Shown: one piece after another, positions 13,318 to 29,421 of the stretch
How the letters are laid out: every line of letters begins with the position of its first letter
Numbering within the stretch: position 1 is the first letter of the stretch
DNA from: Utricularia gibba
Lineage: Eukaryota > Streptophyta > Magnoliopsida > Lamiales > Lentibulariaceae
Length of the DNA: 64,000 nt
Direction: 5' to 3'
Assembly: GCA_002189035.1 (NCBI GenBank)
Contig: NEEC01000004.1
Location: forward strand, 1,364,001-1,428,000
Notes under the pieces: generated by a model
Seen by the model: the letters and a program-made list of their open reading frames with translations, nothing else
Told to the model about the DNA's origin: nothing
Database searches by the model: none
Program-made: the position numbers and the translations under genes

Positions 13318-16300
13318 CTACTTGATTCCGAACTGTTGGAGAGAATCGGGGGCGAGGAGGAACACACGCCTCCGAGTTTGAAATCGGAAGACGACCACTC
13401 CTTTGTAAGCTGTCCTAGGCACACCATCCTGGGGAATGCATAGTGATACTACTACAATCAGATGGAATGGAAGGGAGGCAAACGTCTCATAGGTCATGCA
13501 TACTTGCCTTCCATTCTTCGAAAATGCCGAATTGCTGGGCTATGCGTTCAAAATCTCCCTGGTCACGATACACAATGCGAACATCGTCTGTGTTCCCTGG
13601 GATCGAATCATGTCCAGCTACAGGAGTTGCATTCTTGAGCAGTTCAGCGAAGTGTTTAGTGTATTGGTCCTGCAGAATTGCAGAAACGTAAGCATATTTC
13701 CATCACGCATTCTGTATTTCAGGGTACTGATGACGATTGAATTGATTGACTTGCCTGCTCCAGGTAGCTTAGGTTCATTGTCTTCCAATTCACCTGCCAG
13801 CATACATTATGTGGTATATATGATTATAGTTGAAGAGGATGGCTGCAACCCACTGAAACAATTGGTATGTACCTGGACGTCATTCAGTTTGATAGGTTCA
13901 AGATACTGTTTGAAGAATTGCCCCATGCTGGAACCCTGGTCAACAAGGGTTACAATTTTGTCACATTCTATGCATCATAGGACGATACGTACAAAACATA
14001 TCACTAACGTTCCTGAAAAGAATTGTTACAGGGACCTAATAAAACATCGAAGCTATTCAGTGGAAGATGAGTGGTAAATTTAAAAACTTACATGCTCGCC
14101 AAAATTGTAGGTTCGGCACACTTCTGGGCGAATAAATTGCCTGCCCTTGTGGTTTTCCTTCAGTCTTAACCAGTCGTCCCAGTAAGTGAATTTTTGTCAA
14201 GAAAAATCCTCAAGACACAATTTAGCATCAGAAAAATCAAATTAGAGATAGTGTAAAAACTTCGAAGATCTGGATATGCTTTTGGCCATTTAGGAGACAG
14301 TTCATCCCAAGTGGAACGTGTTAGCATCCATCCAAGGCCAGGGAAAAAATCTGAACGATAAAGCGCATCTAGGAGAGACAGCGAAACCAGATTTAGCGAC
14401 AGAACCAAAAAAACCCTCAAAGTATATCCATTCTGACAGACAAAATATAGGTTCTATAGTAATAAACTAACGAAAATGAAATTATTGGGAGACAATAGCA
14501 AAATTTTAAACTAGTCAAGCGGATCAGGCAAAGGAAACTGAGCAACTCACGAGGATCATATACATATTGTCTTTGTCCATTATCATTCCATGAAGAAATC
14601 GCCATAATGGATCTGTCATAGATGGATAAGAAACATAGGATAACATCCTTCAGAAACAAAAACTAAATAACTGCTCAAATCCTGGCCGTTAAGTAGAAGT
14701 ATATGCACATACTTGTCACGTTCAAGGAGGGCAGCCCCAGCCTCAAAGTAGTCAAAGAAATCAGGCGCTATCTCCATATCATCTGAAGGAAAATAAATAT
14801 TCGAACTTTAAAAATGACACAGGGTTAATATAAGCAGAAAAATGCAAACGAGAAGTTAAATCAGAACCTTCAAGGATGATGACACGGCTAAAGTCATATT
14901 TGTAGAACAACTGATCCAACGCCCATTTATAATGTCCTAAAGACAAGAAAGACTATACGAAAATGAACAGTCGCCCAACACGATAAATAATTAACATTTC
15001 GTGCAACTTTTACTTGCAATTTTGTAGTAGGCGATCAATTCCCCAGGTCTCTCTGTCTGAACGGCTCCATAATCAATATGCTGTAAAAAGAATATCAAAG
15101 AAACGAGCTTCATAAATCAGCTTGCATGAAACTAAAGAACTGCAGTCAGTCAAAAAGATGCTTTTGAAGGCGATAGAATTAAGTCTACTACCTGCATGTA
15201 GGTAAGCTGATCAAAACTCAGCGCCTTACTTTTAACCCGAGGATCTGATCCATCCTAGACCAAGTAAGAACGGGATATATGGTCAGTATGCAGGGAAAAA
15301 ACTTTCTAGTATTAACAGAAACGGAAATGCTCATTTTAGAGAACCTGAGAGACAAAGAGTGGATATTTTGAAGCAACAGGGGTATGGTACCTATTATGCA
15401 GGAGGACATTAAGTTGACTGCTTCCAACCGAGCATTAAATAAAATGTCAAAGCATATCTTACTTTAGAATAGATTTCAGAGTCCTTTCAAGGTAATCAGC
15501 ACGATTACAAGCCATCACCACAACTGCTGCAACTGGAACCTGATCACTTATTTTGTAGTGTAAACAGATAATAGAACAAACTATGAAGCATGATTTCGTT
15601 GACTTGAACTCATTGAAACCTTTATATGACCAGCCAATTTCTTGATATGCTTCTCTGCATGAATAATGGAAGCAGAAGAGTGAAGCAGGATTATAATAAG
15701 CTTAACACATTCGATAATCTGGCAACAGAACAATGAAGATTCTGAAATGCAACTATTAGTGGCTACGCAGAATGAGCACAGGAATGGATGGCATTGAAAA
15801 TTTAATGATAATAAGGCAGGCAAGAGATGCGAAGGTAAAAAGTAACCCCAAAAATAAAAGGGATAATGAAACTCACTTCCAAGTTCTTCAACCAGCGCCT
15901 TCAGCTGTATGCATTTTTCTTGTTGAAGTTTCATTTCTTCTGATACACAGGCAGACTGTCTACGTTAACAGCCATAAGATAGGAAACAGTAAAAATAAAG
16001 ACTAACATCCTCAAATTGTTAGTCCTAGACATAGCGAGCTCACTGCGAATGAAAAAATAGAATAAAACCTTCAAGGGAAGATATTTTTCCTCGTTGCATG
16101 CTGATCTCATCGATCATCCGTTTTGTCTGTCTAATGCATTGTTTTTCTGACTCAATCTGCCATCGTAGAATTTAAAGATAATAATGATGAAAAAAATTTT
16201 AAAATTCCTCTAAATTTCCTAAATCGAAGCACGAACCACATAATCTAAGGAAAGTATTCAACTGATATAGCTAAAGACAAACTTAGAAAGTTGAAACTAG

Positions 16301-16651
16301 AATAAAATGTACGTACCGCATCAGCAAGCCGATCGGCGTATTGAGATTGAGCAGAAAAAAGACGAATCTGTGCGTCACGAAAACCAAATCAAGTTACGTT
16401 AGTTAACAAGTCCTGATAACTGAAAGAACGCTTCTCTCATATGCTAATAGGCGCAACGGCGATGGCGATAAAAAAAGGTTTCATGAAACTCTAGAGTTCC
16501 TAAAAACAATATCTCCGATTAGCAATTACTTGCTACCGGGAAGCCGATCAGTTCTCAGAGAAAATTCAGGGAGATTTCTAACCTGGATGTAGACGAAAAG
16601 CACAACAACAATGACGAGGAGGTAGCGGTAGTCGAAATAGCGCCGCCGCAT
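13318..16651 (-). CDS. GNTI: Alpha-1,3-mannosyl-glycoprotein 2-beta-N-acetylglucosaminyltransferase (GnTI)
   Basis: GT13-family Golgi enzyme that adds the first GlcNAc to Man5GlcNAc2, opening complex N-glycan synthesis (Arabidopsis CGL1). Exon 1 (16651-16583) encodes a short cytosolic tail and membrane anchor (MRRRYFDYRY then LLVIVVVLFVYIQ). A stem region follows, then the catalytic domain: VPVAAVVVMACNRADYLERT, KSKALSFDQLTYMQ, the metal-binding EDDMEIAPDFFDYFE, MAISSWNDNGQ, ALYRSDFFPGLGWML, WDELSPKWPKAYWDDWLR, GRQFIRPEVCRTYNFGEH, GSSMGQFFKQYLEPIKL and DGVPRTAYKGVVVFRFQ. The stop is TAG at 13318-13320. Two introns have non-GT ends: 14277-14186 reads AT-AC, and 13754-13670 reads GC-AG. Only these borders preserve the conserved frame. 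The only in-frame ATG near the anchor is at 16651. Confidence 0.93.
13670..13754 (-). other. GC-AG intron in the GnTI gene
   Basis: Minus-strand intron of 85 nt. The upstream exon ends CTGGAGCAG, followed by GCAAGTCA. The downstream exon starts after TTCTGCAG with GACCAATACAC. The spliced product SYLEQ-DQYTKHF has exactly the same length as the family segment. The context AG|GCAAGT is the consensus expected at GC donors. A GT at 13750 would put the next exon out of frame. Confidence 0.75.
14186..14277 (-). other. Probable AT-AC (U12-like) intron in the GnTI gene
   Basis: Minus-strand intron of 92 nt. The exon ends CCAAAAGC and the intron starts ATATCCAGAT. It ends AAAATTCAC, and the exon resumes TTACTGGGACG, giving the conserved KAYWDDW with no repair. 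A branch-site-like TTTCTTGAC (14204-14196) lies 11 nt from the 3' end, the spacing usual for U12 introns. No GT-AG pair nearby restores this frame. The donor matches the first six bases of the U12 consensus but not the following TT. Confidence 0.72.
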
Positions 16652-17667
16652 TCTCGGTGTTACCCCCTCCGTCGCTCTTCTCTTTACGATTATGTTCGCC
16701 GCGTAGTCGTCAAGACCTGGCCAAGCAACGCCGTCCGAAGTCCATCGGAGTAACGTACAAATGAAATATTTCAATATTTTTCAGTCTTCCTGATAATGGG
16801 CCATCATGCCCAGTGACAAGTTCTTTACCTTAATATAATTTCTTTCTACAGTAGGAGAAAAGCCCAAACCAACGAACCGGTCGCGGGCAGTCGACCCAGA
16901 AAAGTCTCTGCTATAAATCTAACTCAATACTCTCTTCTTTCGTGTTCTTTCTTTTTTTTTTCGTGAATTCCTGCACTAAAAGCCCTACAATTGAAGCATC
17001 GTGGACGATCTTCACGTACATTTATTTTTTTTTTCTTTTAAATTTCGATATTTTTCAACTTATTTTAATTCATTATATCATATAATGATTTATATTTAAA
17101 CATGAATATAGATCTTTTATACTATAATATCAAATATTCTCTAATGCCGTGTTTTTGGTAATAAGGATAAAATGAGATATTCCAGAATGTTGGATAATAA
17201 TAACATATTTGATAATTAGAATTAAATTTTTTTAGAATACTTTTTTATTTTCTATAAATCATAAAATTGTCTTCACCAACATACCTTCTTATTTTTATAT
17301 CTTCAATCAGAATAAATTTATATTGAAATGATATATACCAGTATAACTAACAAACAATGACTAAAGTTTATAGATCTGGATAAGATGGAATTAGATGGAA
17401 CGCTTCCTTTCTCCTTTATGGATGCCTTTGGGCCTATTGGGTTGGTTGATTGAGTATTAATAGGTGTGAAGTTTGGGGCTTGCGACATGGGCTCTTGGAG
17501 ACATAGTCTGCGGTCCACTACGACTTGCGATTTGTGAATACGATCGATCTCTTCAGAATTCACGTTTCTCAGGACAAGTGCTGGTCGAAATCATTGCCAG
17601 ATCTCATTTGCTGATACGCCTTTCTCCTCCATTCCACTCGTATTTCTGTTTAATCTGATCTCTCACC
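16652..17667. other. Divergent spacer between GnTI and V-ATPase A
   Basis: About 1 kb between two divergent start codons. The centre is AT-rich. Each end probably carries a promoter and leader. The region from about 17470 to 17667 is less AT-rich and likely holds the V-ATPase A 5' UTR. No gene is seen. Confidence 0.5.
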
Positions 17668-21883
<4,216 letters not shown>

Positions 21884-22840
21884 TGAATCCACGCAGGTCT
21901 GGTCATTGTGAACCACCAAAACTGAATTTATTTGAAATTCCACCATAAAATAAGCACTCCCCATGGTTTGTTGTGATAAGATGATATGCATCAAGTTGAT
22001 ATTTGCATGTGTTTATGAGCCTCTGTAATAATAGCATCCGTTGCTAGTGATGTTTTCCAGATCCAATGAACTGCTGAAATGTTCAATTTGAGTTGCGATT
22101 TTTGTTTTTTCCCACCATCATCTCACCATAGGTATCTCAGACAGGGATAACTGTAAAATTTTGTGTCCTCAGGCAGGGATCTCGGTAAGATTGTGAACGA
22201 TGATCAAATAGCTAGACATAGTGGGTATTGCCTATGCTCAGATTTAAATGAATTTTTTTATATTCCTGTCCTAAAATATTGCATTTATTGAGTTTCCTAT
22301 GTCGATATTTGAATGCTAAAAGACAACCCATTACCCACCAAGAACTTCGGTTTTTGTTGTCTTGGGATAATATTTGGTTTTGTGACTTGATTTGGTCGTA
22401 TCGAAGGTGCGGGTGGGGGGACGTGTACGGTCGTGGGGCGCACGGGACAACTTGTTCGGAATATATTTTCCAAGGCGTGTCTTGATTTCCCGATTTAACC
22501 AATTTTGGTGACGTCACCTAAATTGTGATTGGCCCCGCAACCCAGCCCTAGAATTCCCCGAATCCGCCACCACTTCTTCTTGCCCCCAATCCGTCTTCTA
22601 ATCTTCACCGTTCAGTCTCCCCATTCTCGATCTCAACCGACTCTGGTTTCTTGTATTAACTTTTTCTTTTCTTTTTTGATTGCACGGTTTTTTTCATCTG
22701 CGCTGTCCCTTTATTGTCTCGATGTACAGTGTAGTTGGTTTATTTTTGTCGATGTTGTTAAGGTTGTACCGTTCTTGAACTAACTGTTGGATTTGACAAG
22801 ATAGAGAGCTCGTTTAGTGTTTACATGCTGTTGAGTGAGG
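21884..22840. other. Spacer between V-ATPase A and the GATA gene
   Basis: About 950 bp. The first 250 bp is likely V-ATPase 3' UTR. From about 22500 onward there is a palindromic TGACGTCA site, then a pyrimidine-rich leader. A short upstream ORF begins at 22825 and overlaps the GATA start. No other gene is seen. Confidence 0.5.
22507..22518. promoter_or_regulatory. Perfect palindrome GGTGACGTCACC (bZIP/CRE-type core)
   Basis: A 12-bp perfect palindrome containing TGACGTCA, the C-box/CRE core bound by plant bZIP factors of the TGA and HY5 types. It lies about 320 bp before the GATA-factor start codon. Binding is inferred from the motif only. Confidence 0.45.
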
Positions 22841-24994
22841 ATGAATGTGATTCATGTTAATGAACCTGGGATGTCGCATTACTTGGAAGATGAATTGCAT
22901 CACCACATTCGCGGACGGAATGTGAATGATGGTGATGACGGGACTATAAGCATTGGCGGCAGAGGTGCTGTTGATGACGCAATGGATGGGGATGCTGTGG
23001 GTGAATTAGGGAATCATTCTGATACCAGGGTTCATTGGTGCCTCATGTTGGCGGCGGTGACAGCAGTGACCAGTTAACTCTGACATTTCAGGGCCAAGTT
23101 TATGTTTTTGATTCAGTCTCTCCGGACAAGGTTCGTATAAGTCGGTTTATGCTTTCTGTGATATATGGGGACGAAAGAACTTATTTTGATTCCACATTTT
23201 AACCACCCACATGCCCGTTTTTCTAAGTTTCATGATATAAAGTCACCACATTTGTAGTAAAGTTTTCTCTTCAAATGTTGAAGATTTCATAAGACATGTA
23301 TGCCAGTTGCAATGTATATTCAGCCTACACTGTCCTAGTATCACCAAATGCCTCTGCGTTAGAAATAATGGAAAGGGATGATTTTAAGAATGTGTGTCTT
23401 TAAGAATTGAGTTGCTAAAAAAAATATTCAGTCTATACTGTCCTAGTATCATTCTTAGGTCTTGAATTGTTGAACTACGCGTGTATTCTTGATCAATAAG
23501 CTAATTTCTTGTTTTATAATACTTCTTGTCCTTTTGAGCTTCTATACTCTGAATATTTCATCAAGGTTCAAGCAGTGCTACTGCTGCTGGGAGGGCGTGA
23601 GGTACCACCTAGCATCCCCACAGCACCAATGTCCACGTCATCGAACAAAGTGAGTTTTCATCCTTAATAGTTCTTGTGTAATGTTAAGCCATTTTCTTCT
23701 TTCTCATGAACATTGTTGGCAGGCAAACAGACCACAAAAGTTCAATGTTCCCCAAAGAATGGCATCACTGATAAGGTTTCGTGAGAAGCGTAAAGAACGC
23801 AACTTTGATAAGAAAATACGCTACACCGTTCGTAAAGAAGTTGCTTTAAGGTTTACGTCCTGTTGTGTTTTATTGGTATTATTATCTAAACTCAACCTCT
23901 GGCCAGTTCTTGGACTTAATGCTTGTTTATGTGAAGGATGCAAAGGAATAAAGGTCAATTTACATCCTCAAAGCCAACTCAAGATGAAGCTGCCTCAGTA
24001 GATTCAAGTTGGGAATCAACCCAAAGTTGGGCAACCCAAGTCAATGGATCTCAGGTTCAAGATGCTTTGTAAGTTTATTTTCCTTGGCATTTCTTCATTA
24101 TATCATCTGACAAATGGTTTTGATTTACCCATGGTCTTTGCATATAGCGATTAGGATAAGATCAGATTTTATAATTTGCATCTCAGTATCCCATATAAAC
24201 TGCAGAAGTATCATAAGTCTCCCCGTCGGCATGAAATACCGAAGTGCTGCTTATTTATAACAATGAGGGCATTAACATTGAAATGCTTGCAGCATACTAG
24301 CTTCAGTTTTCTGGTTATTTTCCAAATGTCTCCTTCCTCGGGTATTCCATGAAAGTAATAGCCCTCGAATTATTTAGGATAAGAGTTAAGGGTTCTCTCA
24401 TTTTCATGCATCTAAATCAGTAGCCTAACTCTGGTGGGCTTACAAGGGTTTAAGGGATTAGAAGTGGATGTTGAAGCTGCCTTGACTTCTTTCAAATGGA
24501 TCTCTCAGCTGCAGGCATTGTGGCATCAGTGAGAAGTTCACTCCAATGATGCGACGCGGACCAGAAGGACCGAGGACCCTTTGCAATGCATGTGGGCTTA
24601 TGTGGGCCAACAAGGTACTCTAGAATACATTCTGCTTATATCTACCGCAATTTGTGGGACAACTTTATACATCAGAAACCTTAGCTGTACAAGTGATCGC
24701 ATTATTGTGAAAAACACTTAACTTCCATAGGAGGTTTCGTTCAGGGATTCATTTGCTATCTTAGTGAACTCACTGAGATTTATCCAATCAGGGAACCCTG
24801 AGGGACCTGTCCAAAACAACCCATCTGGGATCAACTCCTACGCACGCGAAAACTGAGGAGGTACGCTTGAATTCTGAGTAGCATTCTGTTTCACAGAACG
24901 TAAATTGAGTTTGCTTGTGGTTTTTCTGCAGGATGGGAACTTTGAAGGGGAAGATATGGTTATGAGTGCAGCAGCAGCGCACCCGGAGGAATGA
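22841..24994 (+). CDS. TIFY-CCT-GATA transcription factor (ZIM/ZML type, Arabidopsis GATA24/25/28 group)
   Basis: Nuclear transcription factor of plant GATA class C. The first exon (ATG at 22841) encodes an acidic, His-rich N-terminus. It continues into the TIFY domain ([30 protein letters not shown]). The CCT domain ([34 protein letters not shown]) spans two exons. A C-x2-C-x20-C-x2-C GATA finger follows ([38 protein letters not shown]). The stop is TGA at 24992-24994. The frame breaks in exon 1: at 23028-23030 GGG must be read as GGGG to join the N-terminus to TIFY. Without that base the reading frame ends at about 23077. An upstream ORF overlaps the start. The order TIFY, CCT, GATA separates it from JAZ proteins. 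Confidence 0.9.
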
Positions 24995-25150
24995 TTAATT
25001 TTTGTTTACTACTGCAAATAGGAAGAAGTGACTTGTAAACTAGCTACTAATTAATATGGTACTGAAGAACTGGGGACAAGTTTCTCTTTCCCTTCTAATA
25101 ATGGAGTCTGTTAGGCACTTGGATTCGATAACATTACCGCAAAGAAAATG

Positions 25151-27083
25151 TCATGCCGACTGTCTGACCATCAAAACCTCATTGCAGAGTTTCTTAGGTA
25201 CTTGTTCCAATGCCCTGCCTTCCTGCCAAGCTTGGCCAACCATCACCCCCGGACCCAAATGCCGAATGTAGACAACCACTTGATCGCTCAGTGGCCATGG
25301 AAGCTTTGCTGAAACCAACAATGTGTTACATACTTGATGACAGAAACATCAAAACACAGACGCGAATGGGTGGTTTACCTGGTTTTGGAAATTCGGCCGG
25401 ATACTCCGGTAGGTCAGGGACCCCATCTCCGAACTCATATGCAAAGTCACAGGGCTGCTCGGTTGCCATCACTTCATTCACTTCTTTGACACTGAAGTAC
25501 ACAGGCAGGGGACTGGGAGACTTGAGTCTGAGCAATCCCGTAAGGTTGTACCCCCCTGGAAAGAAACCTTGTGATTCAATGTGGGAGCATGTGATCACTA
25601 TTTTACAGAATGCATGTTGAGAACCACTCACGAATCCACATAGAAAATAAGCATGGTTATGAATCAAGGTTGTGTTGTTTAACTGTATACCGATAAATCT
25701 TCCATAGACTTTCCCGTCACTGCAGCAGAATATTGCCTGGGTGAAGACAGGGCAAAACAGCCAAGGATAATGACCATGAGCATTTGAAATAGCAGGAAAA
25801 ATGTCGAAAACTTTAAGAAAAAAAGGGAACTATAGATGCACTCAAAGCCGGGTTCTCAACCTTCTGAGAAGAATGGATCCAAGAAATGGAAAAGGGAGCT
25901 GTCAGCATATACCAGCATTACGTTAGACGATGACAGCACCAATGATTAAAGTAGGATTAAAAAAATTTGAGTATAACAGAGCTACTTAGGGAACATTTTC
26001 TGTAGATCACCTCCTGTTGTTCGGATATTCCATAGCTCAAGACAGCCAGCACCATCTTCACCTGAAAGCAGCCGAGATGCACTTTTTTTCGCTAACTTGG
26101 GATCATCATATCGACTCCCCCCAACCTCCCATGCTCTTGAAATTAATCTAGAAGAAGCACTTGTTACAAAGTTCAACCAAATCTAAGAAAAGAGCAAGCA
26201 TTGCTTCGATATTTGGTAACTACCCAATACTTCTAAAAATTCCTCTAATAACAAAATGAAGCAAATCCCACGAAAACCAGTGTTGGAGCATCATAAAAAA
26301 TGGAGCCTACGTACTATTTACTAGGGGTACTCATTCAACAAGTTGTTAGGCTTAAGAAACCTGGCATCAAGAAGAGACAGCAGATGGTGCCGCCTTTCTT
26401 CAGGAATGTCATCAATTTTCTTCCTACAGGTGTAACCATGAACATTACGTGATATGTTAGCTTACATGCAGAAGGACAGGTTCACAAACGAAAGAAAGAC
26501 TCGTAGTAAACGCTTTGATCACGAACGGTGTCATAGCCAAAAGTTTATTCTCCAGAAAATAGGAATTTGACTCGAGTTTGAGCAAACATAATCGAATTCC
26601 GAAAAGCGTAAAGAATGGATCTTGTTTATCCCCTCATTTAGTAATAAGCACAAAGCTCCAGCGAACTGCTTCAATGACGATGAGATAAGCTAACTTCTTT
26701 CTAAGTTCTCATTTGATCACCCACCAAATATACGAAGCTGGATTGAACGATGAAGGGTCCAACGGAATGAGCTGCTTCGGAGGGTCAAGAAAAGTCACTA
26801 TGTCCTGCTCGTCCAAGTAATACCTCTCGCCATTATCGTATACTTCGGAATGCCTCGTATCCCAATCCGACGACGCTCCAAAATTTGCTCTAAAGCTACC
26901 TTTTCCATAACCTGTCTGTAAATTCCCGATCCTGCTTCGGGAATTTATCAATCTACACTTCCACTCACCAACACTAAGCTTCAATAAAACACGAGGTATG
27001 GGAAGATGAAGGGATGGCGAAAACTGACGGCCGGTCCAGACGGCGCCACCGTGATAACCGGTGAAGATCGGAGTTGCCAGCAT
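25151..27083 (-). CDS. Conserved plant protein of unknown function, probably plastid-targeted
   Basis: Six exons on the minus strand: 27083-26725, 26423-26361, 26147-25986, 25736-25691, 25555-25379 and 25308-25151. The product is about 321 residues once one missing G near 25709 is added. The N-terminus is Ser/Arg-rich and low in acidic residues, like a transit peptide. Conserved-looking blocks follow: [75 protein letters not shown] and [20 protein letters not shown] recall similar sequences in other plants but cannot name a characterised member, so I assign no function. It shares a 171-bp promoter gap with the divergent mitochondrial ATP synthase epsilon gene, so the two could be co-regulated. 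That is inference only. Confidence 0.75.
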
Positions 27084-27115
27084 AGACACAAAAGAACTCT
27101 GGATATCGGACAGCC

Positions 27116-27161
27116 AGCCCAACAGATTATATCAGCCCATTTATTGATGTGTTTTGGCCCA
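27116..27161. promoter_or_regulatory. Site II-like elements in a bidirectional promoter
   Basis: AGCCCA at 27116-27121 and 27134-27139 and GGCCCA at 27156-27161 lie in the 171 bp between divergent start codons at 27083 (-) and 27255 (+). Site II motifs (TGGGCC/T) are known in promoters of plant oxidative-phosphorylation and housekeeping genes, which suits the epsilon-subunit gene. Confidence 0.5.
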
Positions 27162-27254
27162 TTTCTAAACTATTCAGGTAATGGCTACATTCCAGTTCGG
27201 CCCCAATCCATCTCCAAATCACACGAGCGAATCCGAGAAAGGGAGCAACAAGCG

Positions 27255-28223
27255 ATGGCGTCGAATGCCGCTGTTCCGTTCTGGAGAGCCGCTGGAATGA
27301 CTTACATAACGTATTCCAACCTCTGCGCCAATTTGGTAAGGCAGTGCTTGAAGGAGCCTCACAGATCCGAAGCATTGACCCGCGAGAAAGTCCATTTTTC
27401 GGTTTCCAAATGGGTCGACGGCAAACCTGAGAAACCAAGTAATTCGAATCTTCCTTGGTTTTTTATGTAAATTCTCGTATGCTGAATAATGCAATTTGGG
27501 TGCTGGATTTATGCGGGTGATAACCAATTTTACATTCGTTTCTCTGTTTTGCTGAGGTTTCACATTTTGGTTTATTTGGGCGAATTTCTTTTATCCCTGC
27601 TGGTTTTTCATGGTTATATGCTAGTATCTGTTTAATTGGTTATCTTGATTGCGATTATATTATGGTTTTGAGTCGCCCATTGTTGGTGATGCTGCCTTAT
27701 TCTAATTCTTTCTTGCTGTGTTTCTCTGGAAGCTAGAAACAGAATGCATAGAATAGCTGTTTAATTTTTTTTTTTCCTTGAAGGCGATGGTATTTAATGG
27801 AATTTAGTTTCTAGAGGTGCTTTATGGCATTTTTCTTTGAAAGGCGATTGGCAGTGTCCTTGTTTAGATACGTCTTGAATACACCTGGATATAAAGACAG
27901 AACTCATGCCATTTGGAATGTTTCTCCATGGAACCACGGATTGTTAACACATTCGAAAGCAAATAGCATGCTTCCCAATCCCTGGTTCATGTTTTTTTTT
28001 TCTTGAGAATGATGTTTGTTTTGGGGTTGCATTCTGGTTTACCATGTTGATGATGGAGTCATTTAATGAACGGAGTCCTGAAGACTGTGTGTTCATCGTT
28101 GGTCTTGCATCTATTTCATTGCCTCTTGCGACCCTCTTAGTCTGTTTGTTAAATCCATGATAAAACTGTGCACTTTCCTGTTTCCTCTCTTCAGCTCTAC
28201 GCTCAGACATCCCAGACAAATGA
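27255..28223 (+). CDS. ATP synthase subunit epsilon, mitochondrial
   Basis: Central-stalk epsilon subunit of mitochondrial F1-ATPase. Two exons, 27255-27438 and 28195-28223, splice to 213 nt, a 70-residue protein, the family's usual size. Exon 1 encodes [20 protein letters not shown] and runs through [19 protein letters not shown] and WVDGKPEKP. Exon 2 adds only TLRSDIPDK and the stop. The donor is CCAA|GTAATT and the acceptor CTTCAG|CT. The tiny second exon after a 756-bp intron would be missed by simple ORF calling. The start is the first ATG and matches the plant family. It is divergent from the plastid-type gene at 27083. Confidence 0.95.
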
Positions 28224-28994
28224 GGTGGGCTTGGGAAACTCTGAACCATGCATCTGCTTCTTCCTTCTTCCTGCTGCCTCTGCATCTTCTTCACTGACAA
28301 TAATGAGGCGCTTGGACCTATCTGCATCCTCATGTTAGTTACATTCGCTACTTTTTTTTCATGAAAGAGCAAAGAATAGATAAACACCACATTCGTCCCC
28401 CATGATGGGTGGCGTGGCAGGTGGGAGCAGTTTGATTTGTCTCAGTTGTCAGGATTCCATCCGGCGGTAGATGAGCCTTGATGGCTCATTCAAAGACCGT
28501 ACTCCTTATTTCTCCTCAATAATTGTCACATTAATCATGGTCAGTCCTGCTGCTCATTATCCAAGTCATGGTTTTGAACCTGTGTTTTAACAAATGGGGA
28601 CCTAAGCTTTTTAATCATGGTTAAAGATCATGGTTTTTTGATAGTATAAATTAAATAATGATATATTTAAATAAATGTAAAAACATTATTTTACATAAAA
28701 TTTATAAATGTGTTTAAAATAAAAAAATAATAAGCCAAAATTTATTTGATTAAAAAAATTATAAAATATATAATTATTTTATAAAATACATTTATATTGA
28801 ATAATAATTTATAATAAGATTACAATACATGGTATTAATAGTGGAATGCCATAATCTTCTTGGGTTTTTTTCCGCGGTGATAAGGTCTAGCTTTCTTACC
28901 ATGGTTTTCTAAACCACCCACACCGATGCGTAGCTGGCGAGAAAGGGTCGTTTGCGGTGCACGATAACGAAGATATTGTGCTCGGAGCGGAAAA

Positions 28995-29046
<52 letters not shown>

Positions 29047-29421
29047 CAATAAAATAAATACCAAATAATAGACTAACTGGGACCAGCAGGAGGCAGCCAA
29101 GCTAACAGGCAACAACTGACGCAAACCATTCAGATTTTTCCGGCCACCAGAACCGCCACTCTTTGACGGCGGATTCGCTTGGTTGCGTTGCCGCGGTAGC
29201 CCTAGTAGGTCGTTCCTGAAATCGTTCATGGTATTTCTGTCGGATCTGAATTATCGAAATCGCCGTTCATTTTGACTACCTACAATCGCGTTTCTGGTGA
29301 ATCAGACTTTGCTTGGCCGTGGATGAAGCTTCAGCATCGGCGTTTTTTCTTGATTACATCAATCCAGAAAAAATTCGGGTGTGCTGCGGTTTTTGTGTTT
29401 ACCTAGGAAATCGGTTTCGGT
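28224..29421. other. Spacer between ATP synthase epsilon and EXO84B
   Basis: About 1.2 kb. It holds the likely 3' UTR of the epsilon gene, a very AT-rich block (28640-28850), a microsatellite at 28991-29046 and the EXO84B leader. I see no gene. The minus-strand open frame crossing the microsatellite is compositional. Confidence 0.5.
28991..29046. repeat. Poly(A) run followed by a (TA)n microsatellite
   Basis: About 13 A are followed by about 20 TA units, with one GTA interruption near 29037. This is a simple sequence repeat, likely to be length-polymorphic. Confidence 0.95.

Noticed and set aside
13496-14077. 193-codon plus-strand open frame
   Set aside because: It is the opposite strand of GnTI exons, which carry strong family identity on the minus strand.
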